Origin: Gimesia fumaroli
GTDB lineage: Bacteria > Planctomycetota > Planctomycetia > Planctomycetales > Planctomycetaceae
Assembly (NCBI RefSeq): GCF_007754425.1
Contig: NZ_CP037452.1
Coordinates: forward strand, 7,047,164 to 7,111,163
Direction of reading: 5' to 3'
DNA: 64,000 nucleotides
The position numbers and the translations under genes are program-made. The notes beneath the pieces were generated by a model. It was not told the DNA's origin. It made no database searches and saw only the letters and a program-made list of their open reading frames with translations. Positions 36,399-44,874 of the stretch are shown piece after piece; positions within the stretch are counted from its first letter, which is position 1; each line of letters opens with the position of its first letter.

Positions 36399-37670
36399 AT
36401 GAACAAAGCAAGTATCAAACACAGCAATGTTACGAAGGCTGGAAGCTTGGGAGGCGCGTCAGAGATTGAGGAAGCATTTACGAAAGTTGAGCTCCCATGC
36501 AACATTGCTCACGCAAACAATAGAGAGTTCGATACACTGCTATCGGCAATGTACCAAGAAAAACAGAGCCTGGTTAACAAGTACGAACGAGTAATCAAAA
36601 CTTCACAAGACCAGGCTGAGGCGGTCTTCAATATCCTGAAGAAGGCATGCATGTCTGTCAAATTGACTGGTATCGGAAATCCGGAAGCCGAATCCCAGAT
36701 TTATGAAAAAATCAAAAGCTTGACGAAAAAACAAGTTCCGTTGATTATGGCATTACCGATGGGAGGAGGTAAAGTCGCAGTTGAGTTAAAAACGGGAAAT
36801 GGATATCTCCCCGATACTGCTGAGTGGGAAGCCTGGAATCATCTTGCTGCGATTGCCGAAGCGATTTCGACATTCTATCGACCGGGTGCAAAAATCGTGG
36901 TTGTTGGCGACGCCATGTTACACACGGCAGACCTGGGAATGAACGCCACGGAAGCTGCTCAGCATCTCAATACAGCACAACAAGATTTAAAAATGCTGAA
37001 TATTGCAGACTTCATTAAGCTCCCTGACCCATTAAAGTCTCTTCCAGATAATTGGTCGAAGACAATTGCTGACCAGAGACGCAAGATCATTCAAAAGACC
37101 CATAATGATGCAGCATTCACTAATCAACAGCGCGAGCAGACCGAGTCTTTGGTTTACTCTTTAAACACACGCGTGTACGAACTGAAACGATCTGACTACA
37201 TTCGAATGTTCGCCGCATTAAAAGGTTCCGTAAAGGGAATCAGTGCAGAGCATCGCCTGTTAGCAGCGAACCATTATCAGCGATCAGAACAAGTTACTGC
37301 AAACTATACCGCAGTAAACTATGCGATCCGAGCGACCGGTTTAATCTCGCGCGTTGTAAAGGATACGACGGGAGCTGAAGATTCCTTGCGCTTGTCAGTT
37401 CATGCGAAGCCACTGGAGTTTCGCCCTCTATTATTCGAGTCTGGTCGATTGGTCCGAAATGCAGGGTTACTTCCAATGCACGGCACAGGCGTCGTCGGCG
37501 AATATAAGGGAAAACTCCATTTCGGGATCGACTTTGACATCGCTCTGCGAATCAGGGGCTTTGCCAAAGTGTACTATGATGGCCGCCCTCTGTTCTACCG
37601 GTGGACAGAGCACCACAGCGAACCCCATCTTGTCGATTCTGTCGTAAGTAGTTGTGGCCTGGTCACCTAG
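36399..37670 (+). CDS. PvcA/DIT1-like (isocyanide synthase family) protein
   Basis: A 423-residue protein. Several stretches fit the DIT1/PvcA family, whose members convert Tyr or Trp to an isonitrile: a block PLIMALPMGGGK in the place of the family's PAFPFKS motif, LPDTAEWEAWNHLAAIAEAI then FYRPGAKIVVVGDA (compare PD-EEL-AL and Y-PGA-I-I-SDG), and the C-terminal SLRLSVHAKP with LLPMHGTGV (compare RLSIHP and TPWH). Similarity is partial; the family's DG pair reads DA here. It has an AAGGAG site seven bases before the ATG and a terminator after the stop. It lies in an AT-richer stretch than its left neighbours. No PvcB-type oxygenase is adjacent, so the product cannot be inferred. Confidence 0.6.
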   Translation: MNKASIKHSNVTKAGSLGGASEIEEAFTKVELPCNIAHANNREFDTLLSAMYQEKQSLVNKYERVIKTSQDQAEAVFNILKKACMSVKLTGIGNPEAESQIYEKIKSLTKKQVPLIMALPMGGGKVAVELKTGNGYLPDTAEWEAWNHLAAIAEAISTFYRPGAKIVVVGDAMLHTADLGMNATEAAQHLNTAQQDLKMLNIADFIKLPDPLKSLPDNWSKTIADQRRKIIQKTHNDAAFTNQQREQTESLVYSLNTRVYELKRSDYIRMFAALKGSVKGISAEHRLLAANHYQRSEQVTANYTAVNYAIRATGLISRVVKDTTGAEDSLRLSVHAKPLEFRPLLFESGRLVRNAGLLPMHGTGVVGEYKGKLHFGIDFDIALRIRGFAKVYYDGRPLFYRWTEHHSEPHLVDSVVSSCGLVT

Positions 37671-37697
37671 TTCGCTGCGATGATCTCAAGAACCTAA

Positions 37698-37734
37698 CTG
37701 AAAAGCTCAGCCTATTGTTGGTTGGGCTTTTCAG
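37698..37734 (+). terminator. Stem-loop terminator after the PvcA-like gene
   Basis: A 15-pair stem with two G-T wobbles: CTGAAAAGCTCAGCC (37698-37712) with GGTTGGGCTTTTCAG (37720-37734). The T-rich right arm allows termination on either strand. Confidence 0.7.
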
Positions 37735-37844
37735 TCTACCACTGAACAATTTAAACGGAAATATATTTCCTGGGAAACTGAAATCGAAACCAATAAAATT
37801 ACTGAAACTGAAATACCTCCAACATTTTTAACAGGAATCAGCAA

Positions 37845-39176
37845 ATGAATCAGACCAATATCAAATACCTCGCAACGTTTCTCAACTTTTCAGATTATGA
37901 TCAAAAAGCGTTTACTGACCACCTGATGCGAGAGCGAATCCAACAGGGATTGAAAGAAGGATGGGACACAGAGAGAATTGCAATTTCTCTGGGACTTAGC
38001 TCTCGCCGTATTAATCAAATTCTGAAACAAGAAGAAATCGCAAAGGGTGGTCGATTTCTGAATTCGATCATTCTTGACCTTTTCAAGAATACAGAAGAAT
38101 GGGTCACAGTGGAGCAATTGGAATACCGAGCAATGCAGCACCCTGAATTTATCGAACTTGTGGACAAAAATCCTAAAGTCATCAAGTCACTCCTTCTTGC
38201 TGCTACGCAGGCCGGGATTTTAGCTTCTGATGAAAGTAGCTACAGGAAAGTTCAATCTGAGTTTTTTAATCCAGCTCCACTTTCTGAAGCCGAATACAAT
38301 GCCAAAGCCAGACGAGCCTGGAGCATTGCACGAGGTTCTTCACCAGATGACTCTAAAACGCTCACAGTAAAACTGGACCAGGCTGGCCTGGATCAATTAA
38401 AAGAGTCATGGGAGTCACTGAAAGAAAACCCTTTCTTCTCTGATTTCGTTCGGCTTGCACGCCGCTCAGAATCGCGAGCGAAACAGGGGGCCATCTTGCC
38501 TATGAATTGTGGTGTTCTGCTCGCCGCTGTCCCTACCCAAAGCTCCCATCCAAGTACAATTGGGGGAGAGCTTCTGAATGCTCCTGATTCTCACGACATC
38601 GCCTTCCTGCCTGCCCTTGGCTACCTGGATCAGGAGGCCTGGAATACGTTCGTTGAAAGAGTGCTTCCGATGATGCAATCACAGTTCGAGACAATGGCCA
38701 AATCTGTTCCAGAACCAGATAAGTCAGCAGCGGTGAAAGACTACCAGTTGACGATTATGCACAGTCGATTCTGTTGTGAAAACACGCCCCAAAAGGACCA
38801 GACATCAAAGAAAAGACTGAGCCTTAGTACGACACTGGGAATGATGCTCCTTTTGATCTCAAGCCTTTCATTACACTTCACCCAAAGTTGCGAATCTCAG
38901 GCCGAGAAAACACTTATCGCGAAGGGAGTCAACATCGGCCTGAATGAAGATCCAGCTGCGGAGACACTCATCGCAAAGGGAGTGGATATCGGCCTGAATG
39001 AAGACCCGGCTGAGGAAACGCTCATCGCGAAGGGAGTGGATATCGGCCTGACTGAGGACCCGGCTGCGGAGACACTCATCGCAAAAGGAGTGGATATCGG
39101 CCTGACTGAGGACCCGGTTGAGGAAACGCTCATCGCGAAGGGAGTCAACATCGGCTTGACTGAGGACCTGGTTTAG
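37845..39176 (+). CDS. HTH-containing membrane protein with C-terminal 18-residue repeats
   Basis: A 443-residue protein of no known family. Residues 28-63 look like a helix-turn-helix (EGWDTERIAISLGLSSRRIN). The middle region, about 120-310, is polar and not recognised. A single membrane segment lies at about 325-345 (LSTTLGMMLLLISSLSLHFT). Beyond it are five 18-residue repeats of the form ETLIAKGVDIGLNEDPAE, which end the protein. The topology suggests a cytoplasmic DNA-binding part and an exported repeat tail, as in membrane-bound regulators. It follows the PvcA-like gene by 174 bases, after a terminator. Confidence 0.75.
   Translation: MNQTNIKYLATFLNFSDYDQKAFTDHLMRERIQQGLKEGWDTERIAISLGLSSRRINQILKQEEIAKGGRFLNSIILDLFKNTEEWVTVEQLEYRAMQHPEFIELVDKNPKVIKSLLLAATQAGILASDESSYRKVQSEFFNPAPLSEAEYNAKARRAWSIARGSSPDDSKTLTVKLDQAGLDQLKESWESLKENPFFSDFVRLARRSESRAKQGAILPMNCGVLLAAVPTQSSHPSTIGGELLNAPDSHDIAFLPALGYLDQEAWNTFVERVLPMMQSQFETMAKSVPEPDKSAAVKDYQLTIMHSRFCCENTPQKDQTSKKRLSLSTTLGMMLLLISSLSLHFTQSCESQAEKTLIAKGVNIGLNEDPAAETLIAKGVDIGLNEDPAEETLIAKGVDIGLTEDPAAETLIAKGVDIGLTEDPVEETLIAKGVNIGLTEDLV
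38907..39176 (+). repeat. Five tandem 54-base repeats, coding
   Basis: Units of exactly 54 bases, differing by a few substitutions (Asn/Asp and Asn/Thr changes). The last codon of units 2 and 4 is GAG; in unit 5 the same position is TAG, the stop codon. The array therefore ends in frame with the gene. Confidence 0.92.
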
Positions 39177-39571
39177 CTTCCCGATCATCACGAACATTCC
39201 CCAACCTTAAATCAAACTGATGCACACTGCAGGCAGAGATGAGGGGGGGCTTCCCAATTAGTCGAGCGGTAATTCAACCCGTCGAAGCAGTCTCTGGAAA
39301 GTCACCCCTCACCCGCCGTGCTTGATCCTGTGCCTGGCATCGAAGCCGTACGCGTGAACAATGTGCGGGTATGACATGGCTTTACCCGCAACATTCAGCA
39401 AGTGCAAAACGTGCTATACACTGACTTTGTAATGCCATTCCACCAGGACGCCCCATCGCAGCTCCTCATTAAAATGGCACAATCATACCAGGTGCCATTC
39501 CCGGCACCTGGTATACGTCTTCCTGAATAAGTAACAATTTCAGTGCTGAGGAATTTTTCTCCCCCAAGGCA
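39177..39571. other. Intergenic region with a perfect hairpin
   Basis: No gene is supported. At 39485-39514 there is a perfect 12-pair hairpin, ATACCAGGTGCC / GGCACCTGGTAT, with loop ATTCCC. No run of T follows. It may be a terminator for the decayed gene to its right, or a palindromic repeat. Confidence 0.55.
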
Positions 39572-39844
39572 TTAATACTCATCTCTAAACAGAAACATCT
39601 CAAAACTCCGAAACGTTTCAGGATGTTCCAGATACTTCCGACTGCCCGAGTCATCGATGCCATGGTGCGCAAGCCAAGCTTGCAACTTGGCCATAAGAAG
39701 ATGTACCGCTTCAATTCAAGTAATCACTTGTCTGTCGACTAGAGGCCGAAGGTGAGCGGCTTCAATTTCCTGTAAGAGAAAATATTTGACGTCCTGCAAC
39801 GTTACTGAACCAGAATCCTCGATAAACTGAAACTGCTTCCACAT
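39572..39844 (-). pseudogene. Decayed copy of the 102-residue protein gene
   Basis: The minus-strand sequence matches the intact gene at 48835-49143 along nearly its whole length (for example LRPLVDRQ and SRKYLEHPETFRSFEMFLF). An in-frame TGA at 39716-39718 stands where the intact copy has CGA (Arg). The start region is altered. This is a C-to-T nonsense mutation with many other substitutions. No intact product can be made from this copy. Confidence 0.85.
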
Positions 39845-39860
39845 AGCACCAAGCCCATTC

Positions 39861-39935
39861 CCCAGCTTTCGGGACGACATCACACTCATTCTGCGAATTG
39901 CCCAGGACCTCGCCAGACAATGCGGCCCCCAAACG
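39861..39935 (+). pseudogene. Fragment of the 161-residue protein family
   Basis: Twenty-five codons encode PSFRDDITLILRIAQDLA then RQCGPQT, matching residues of the C-terminal half of the protein at 35717-36202. No start or further matching sequence is found. It directly abuts the decayed 102-residue gene on the other strand. Confidence 0.75.
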
Positions 39936-39965
39936 TCGCAGATACCCTTTCATACGTCCCCCCTT

Positions 39966-41420
39966 TTATTCCGAGGTAGAGACTTTCAACGGTGGTCGGT
40001 AGATCCGGAAGGCTTTCACCGGCAGTTTTCCTGTTGCCTGCGGCGAGAGTGTCAAACTGTGGTCGCTATTTTTCATACCCTGCGCGAGCACCGTGGGATA
40101 TTCTTTGGAAGCATCCGTGACCGCCGGCGATTCCCAGACATCCACGAAGAGCGGCCTGGTTTCCCAGGTGACTTTATAATCTTTGGGCAGACTCTGTTTG
40201 CGATAACGCAAAGACCAGTTCACCATCCACATCCGGGGTTCGATCACCACGCGACCGGAATTAGAAACAAAACGCGTTTTGTGATCGCCGGTGCCGTCGG
40301 GCCCCGTTTTGGAACCGCTGACTTCATACCGCAGCACATCCTTTTCCAGATCGCATTCGAGAATCCGCGCGGTCCAGGTTTCCACCTGCAGCGGGGCCCG
40401 ATGATCGATGCGATTGAAGGCCGGGCGGCCCGCGACGGGCGTGGGGCTGGGACGCGTGTGATAGTAGAGCTCCGGGAATTGGGAAGGGGATTTCCCGTCC
40501 AGCAGTACGGCGGCTTTCGCTTTGGCTGCGTCTCCGGGAGCCGCGATCACGTCGATGCGGTTGCCTTGAAACTTCAGCGTCAGGGAGCCGTCGTCTTTAT
40601 GCTCGACACGGGGATCATTCACGGGAATCTCGGTGACGAGGTCTTTCCATTTGTCATTGGGAAAACCGGGATCATAGCGCAGATGCGGTTTGACCAGTTC
40701 GGCGATGAGGAAGTTCCCTAATTCATTCGGGTGCACCGTGTCGCGGAGCGTGTCTTTCACCACCAGGTTATTCTTTTTCAGATAACCCTGCATGCCGGTG
40801 CGGACGTCGGCCACTTCACAATCGAGTTCCCGGCCCAGGCGATGGTAGAGATCGGAAATCGCCTGATCCTGCGCATCTTTGGCCAGCACGTCGGGATGTT
40901 GCGGGTCGCCGTCCGACGGGACGGTACTCGGCCAGCGCAGGTTACTGGTCCAGAGCAACACCTCGGCGGTCGTACGCTCACGGATGCGGCGGATGATTTT
41001 TTCCTGGTGACCGGTTTCCACCCCCGCCCAGACGTGAAAGATCACCAGATCCGGGTAGAAGGGATAGAGGTCAAATTCGGCGGTGTTGATCAGGACCGGC
41101 CCGCCATAGCCGCCGATGGCCCGATTTTCAATTTCCAGGTCGGCGTGCGGAAACCGCTGACGCAGATCAGCCGCCACATCCTGCCACCACGGATTGCGGG
41201 TCACAGACTGCCCATAAAACAGAATCCGCACCCGATTCCGCTTTTCCGGCGTACTGGTCGCCAGCAACGTCATCGTCCGCTGAATCTTCGCCCCAAAGGT
41301 CGCCGGATCGCCGGCGGGTTTCACCGGGGCGAATTTCGGGGGTTGCTGAGCGAAGAGGTTTGAACTGCAGGCGACCAGGGCCAGAGACAGAATTAACGTG
41401 GACCGTAACAGCTGCATCAT
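39966..41420 (-). CDS. Secreted SGNH/GDSL hydrolase-like protein
   Basis: A 484-residue exported protein with a signal peptide (STLILSLALVACSSNLFAQ). Residues 65-230 follow the SGNH hydrolase plan used in planctomycetes: RILFYGQSVTRN with the Ser nucleophile in GQS, NRAIGGYGG as the second block and DTVHPNELGN carrying the Asp-His pair. The C-terminal 250 residues form one or more beta-rich domains of unknown function. Substrate is likely a carbohydrate ester or polysaccharide. The gene is GC-richer than its neighbours and stands alone. Confidence 0.83.
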   Translation of the reverse strand: MMQLLRSTLILSLALVACSSNLFAQQPPKFAPVKPAGDPATFGAKIQRTMTLLATSTPEKRNRVRILFYGQSVTRNPWWQDVAADLRQRFPHADLEIENRAIGGYGGPVLINTAEFDLYPFYPDLVIFHVWAGVETGHQEKIIRRIRERTTAEVLLWTSNLRWPSTVPSDGDPQHPDVLAKDAQDQAISDLYHRLGRELDCEVADVRTGMQGYLKKNNLVVKDTLRDTVHPNELGNFLIAELVKPHLRYDPGFPNDKWKDLVTEIPVNDPRVEHKDDGSLTLKFQGNRIDVIAAPGDAAKAKAAVLLDGKSPSQFPELYYHTRPSPTPVAGRPAFNRIDHRAPLQVETWTARILECDLEKDVLRYEVSGSKTGPDGTGDHKTRFVSNSGRVVIEPRMWMVNWSLRYRKQSLPKDYKVTWETRPLFVDVWESPAVTDASKEYPTVLAQGMKNSDHSLTLSPQATGKLPVKAFRIYRPPLKVSTSE

Positions 41421-41623
41421 AAGTTCCTCAGGAGGAGTCGATTGTCAGGGGGCAGACAGAGACACACGGAGTAGCGCGTCTATACTTTGAGATTCCTAGC
41501 TATTTTCTATTCGAGATTAAACCAATGCACACTTTAGTTGTTGACAACAACACACTATACACACAAGCATATATAAACAATTCACACATTCAATTAAGAA
41601 ATAATAGTCCAAGGCAACAAGCC

Positions 41624-43012
41624 ATGTCAAAAGAATTGATCACCATTCCAAGAACACCTGATCTCAAAGTCATCGAAACATTTCAGGGACTTTGTAGTCA
41701 GTTTGGTTTTCCAACATTTTCGATTGCTACCGTGACTGGTGTTTCTATCAATGATGTTATTTCTGAAATAGATAATCCAGAATCACAAGAATTTAATCTT
41801 CTATTAGAAGCCGATTCAACAGTTATTAATCTCTGTCAATCCAATCATAGAGGCATACACATACAGTATTACAGAGGTGGAACTGCAGACCCAAAATCAC
41901 CACTCTATGATGAAGTGATCATCAACTGGAGTCCTAATAATTCAAATGAATCTAATTTATCCCCAAGCGAAAGGTTAGAAATCGGTTTTTATCTAGCAAA
42001 GAAACTCAATCCGTTTGATCCACGGAAAATCGCTCAATGGAATGTCCCGGAACAATTCAATCAGGCATTTTCAATTCATGATGAAATGCTCAACCGACTT
42101 GAGCAACTGAATGTCAAACTCATAGAAGATGCAGACTCGTTTCGACGAGAAACAGAAACGCATTACTTAGAGAAAGAAAAAACGCTAGAAGAATCAATCG
42201 AAAAAAAAGCTGAGGAACTAAAACAAGAGTATATTAACAGACAATCAGAACTGACTGAGAGACAAGCTGACTTAGATGCCACCCTTGCAGAAATTGACGC
42301 ACGGAATAATACAGTTGTCCGTCGAGAGATACGCGACAAGATGCTTGAAGATGTTAAAGATCGATTTGACAAATTCGGCGTTTCTCCATCAACTGAGCAA
42401 AAACGTACCCCTGTTTTTAGAGGCATCTTATTGTTGGGCATTGTGATTCTAGGATTATTGATTTTATCCCTGTATGAATATCACATTCTTTTGAGTCGCC
42501 CATTACTCGCAGAAGCTCAGAAAAATAGTAGCCCCAGCTCTTCCGAGAATGAAGTCCTCAATATTAAAGACAAGAAGTTTATTATTGATGGTTCGGTTGA
42601 ATACACCTGGTATTGGCAAATCGCGAAAACATCGATTCTCTCTTTCGCGTTGATTTCAACAATCCTCTACGCCATCAAATGGCAGGACAAGTGGGCGAGG
42701 CAGCATTCCGATTTAGAATTTGAATTGCAGCAGTTTAATCTCGATGTAAATCGAGCAAACTGGGTCATCGAAAGTTGTTTAGAGTGGAGAAAAGAAACTC
42801 AATCCGATGTTCCAGAAGTTCTTTTAAACAGCATCACACGTAATCTATTCAAATCTAATTCAAATAAAGAAGAGAATGTGATTCACCCTGCTGATGAATT
42901 AGCTTCAGCGATTATCGGTACATCCTCAAAATTGAAGTTGAATGTTGCGGGGAACGAAATCGAGCTCAACCCGAAAAAGGTTCCAAAAGAAATATCGAAT
43001 GGAAATAGTTAG
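41624..43012 (+). CDS. Coiled-coil protein with two membrane segments, unknown
   Basis: A 462-residue protein I do not recognise, counted from the ATG at 41624; a frame from 41525 would add 33 residues. An N-terminal soluble domain of about 150 residues is followed by a long Glu/Lys-rich coiled coil (about 165-255), a membrane helix at about 266-286 (LLLGIVILGLLILSLYEYHI), an extracytoplasmic loop and a second helix at about 334-350 (LSFALISTILYAIKW), then a cytoplasmic C-terminal part. The gene is AT-rich compared with the flanks, an indication of transfer. It is 81 bases upstream of another membrane-protein gene. Confidence 0.7.
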   Translation: MSKELITIPRTPDLKVIETFQGLCSQFGFPTFSIATVTGVSINDVISEIDNPESQEFNLLLEADSTVINLCQSNHRGIHIQYYRGGTADPKSPLYDEVIINWSPNNSNESNLSPSERLEIGFYLAKKLNPFDPRKIAQWNVPEQFNQAFSIHDEMLNRLEQLNVKLIEDADSFRRETETHYLEKEKTLEESIEKKAEELKQEYINRQSELTERQADLDATLAEIDARNNTVVRREIRDKMLEDVKDRFDKFGVSPSTEQKRTPVFRGILLLGIVILGLLILSLYEYHILLSRPLLAEAQKNSSPSSSENEVLNIKDKKFIIDGSVEYTWYWQIAKTSILSFALISTILYAIKWQDKWARQHSDLEFELQQFNLDVNRANWVIESCLEWRKETQSDVPEVLLNSITRNLFKSNSNKEENVIHPADELASAIIGTSSKLKLNVAGNEIELNPKKVPKEISNGNS

Positions 43013-43092
43013 GAAACAGATTTACGGTTCCTGAAACCTTTTTCGCAGAAACCATCGACTAGTTTTTCAAAATCATCTCTAACCTAACGAAT

Positions 43093-43815
43093 ATGGTATC
43101 AACAATGTCAGATATACCCGAAGAGGAAAACACTCTCACGCCAGAACAACAAGATGCTCATAACGCAGCCCTGGAACATGCATGGGCTTGGTTTTCCCTT
43201 CATGCAACCCAAAGGTTACAGGCGGTAAACTTCTTTCTAGTTGCCACAGCATTTCTAATGGCAGCATTCGTCACAGCAGCCAAGGAACAAATATTCTCAT
43301 TATCGGCGGCAGTCGGGGTACTAGCTATCTGCATTTCAATATACTTTTATCGAATGGAGCGTCGAGTTCAATCTTTGATCCATGCATCGGAGAATGCCAT
43401 TGGACCATTACAAGAACTACTTGCCAAACAAGTACAAATCGATTCGATTCGAATAGTCTCTCATGTTGAGAATCCTCGTCCTGGGGAGTGGAAGTACTCG
43501 AAGGTATTTCGCCATCTATACTTCTCTACCGGATGCGCTTTTGGTCTTGGATTAATGTACTCCGCATGGGCCGCCTACAAAGCACCATCCATTGCTTCAG
43601 CAGCGAATTTAGCACCGTTTAAATTTGTTATACATGGGATACTCGGTGTATTCCTTCTTTTTATAGGTTATGAAATGATTATTGGAGTTCCACAAAAAAA
43701 TGAATTAAATAGTAGGCGAAATTGTATTAAGCATTGGTCATTACTTCTACTTGGAATAGTAAGTGCGACCTCTGGAATTGGAGTGATTTTACATTTGATT
43801 TTCAAAGTGCTGTAA
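43093..43815 (+). CDS. Five-helix membrane protein, unknown
   Basis: A 240-residue protein with predicted helices at 45-63, 67-86, 143-162, 177-197 and 215-237. A block ahead of helix 1 (HAWAWFSLHATQRLQAVNFF) looks like a conserved family signature; I recall similar unnamed bacterial proteins but cannot give a function. An alternative ATG lies five codons in, at 43108. The next gene follows after 22 bases, so the two are probably in one transcript. AT-rich base composition. Confidence 0.7.
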   Translation: MVSTMSDIPEEENTLTPEQQDAHNAALEHAWAWFSLHATQRLQAVNFFLVATAFLMAAFVTAAKEQIFSLSAAVGVLAICISIYFYRMERRVQSLIHASENAIGPLQELLAKQVQIDSIRIVSHVENPRPGEWKYSKVFRHLYFSTGCAFGLGLMYSAWAAYKAPSIASAANLAPFKFVIHGILGVFLLFIGYEMIIGVPQKNELNSRRNCIKHWSLLLLGIVSATSGIGVILHLIFKVL

Positions 43816-43837
43816 AATTTTTCTGGATGGGCTCTAG

Positions 43838-44845
43838 ATGTGTAATGACAGCGCGATTCTCATTACTGGAACCGGGAACAATTCGCTGGGTGAGATGATT
43901 TGCAAAACCCTACGACGTGCCTACACAGGAACACCAATCATTGCGATTGATCTCAATAATAGTTCGCTCATCACCAATCTCGAACGCACACTTGCTTTCA
44001 ATATCAACTTGAATCCACTGACACATCATGCGGGATACAAAGGAGTAGCAAACGACGTACAACAAGTAATCGACAATGCTCGAAGCCAGTTTCAGTTTCA
44101 TGGAATTGGAATGGTGGTCCTGGCTGCTGGGATGTACGACTTTGGAGATCTTACTTCTACCTCGCTTGATGTGAGACAGGCTATTACTGGTGTAAATGTA
44201 TGTGGGAAAATTGAAATTCTTCACGCTGTGATGGAAATGAATAATAAGTTCGGTTTTAGGAGTGAGGAAGAGTTAACATTAGTCGATATTGGATCACTTC
44301 ACGGGCTTTCAGCGTCAGGAAGTCGCGCAATTTATGTCGCATCGAAGGCATTCGGACTAGACCTCTGCTTGTCGTTGCTGCACGGTCACGAAATCAATCG
44401 AATGATACACTTTGCTCCTGGCCCAATCGACACTCACATGCTTCACCGAAATCACTGGGTTTTGAAAGAACATGGTTCATCTGAATTTTTTGAATATGTC
44501 AGGGAAAAGCATGCAGAGAAATACTCTAACGTCTTTGTTGGATGCGATGATCAAGAATTTGCCAAGATGGTAACAGGATTCTCCGAGAATAATGAGGTGT
44601 TATTTAACATTTTCAACCGCTACAAGGAGCGGCGTGCTCGACAAATGGCGGGAGACAACCCGATACTGAATCCTATGGACGTGGCTACTGTTATTGTAGA
44701 CACCCTACAGCATCCAACATCCGAGGAGGAAGTTGTCTGTAAAATTAATGCAGCTGGTGGTCATGTTCAGACTCAAATGCTATCAATCGATCAGGTGATC
44801 CGATTCCAAGTCGCGAGCAAGCAACGCAAAAGTGACAGACCTTAA
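43838..44845 (+). CDS. SDR-like protein in the AT-rich block
   Basis: A 335-residue NAD(P)-binding Rossmann-fold protein. The start ILITGTGNNSLGEMI corresponds to the TGxxxGxG motif, VVLAAGMYDFG to the NNAG region, IGSLHG to the catalytic Ser and YVASK to the Tyr-Lys pair. Length and the C-terminal 80 residues are beyond the classical SDR. Its place 22 bases after a membrane-protein gene, opposite a PIN-like gene, is unusual for a metabolic enzyme; a role in defence or signalling is only a guess. Confidence 0.78.
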   Translation: MCNDSAILITGTGNNSLGEMICKTLRRAYTGTPIIAIDLNNSSLITNLERTLAFNINLNPLTHHAGYKGVANDVQQVIDNARSQFQFHGIGMVVLAAGMYDFGDLTSTSLDVRQAITGVNVCGKIEILHAVMEMNNKFGFRSEEELTLVDIGSLHGLSASGSRAIYVASKAFGLDLCLSLLHGHEINRMIHFAPGPIDTHMLHRNHWVLKEHGSSEFFEYVREKHAEKYSNVFVGCDDQEFAKMVTGFSENNEVLFNIFNRYKERRARQMAGDNPILNPMDVATVIVDTLQHPTSEEEVVCKINAAGGHVQTQMLSIDQVIRFQVASKQRKSDRP

Positions 44846-44874
44846 TATTTTGGATTCCCATGGTAAAAGCATGA

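Noticed and set aside
38871..39197. Repetitive frames on the minus strand
   Set aside because: They are the antisense of the five 54-base coding repeats. The regular period made me consider a CRISPR array, but there are no spacers: repeats are adjacent.
40059..41363. Two long plus-strand frames opposite the SGNH hydrolase
   Set aside because: Antisense frames of a GC-rich gene; the minus-strand protein has signal peptide and family motifs.
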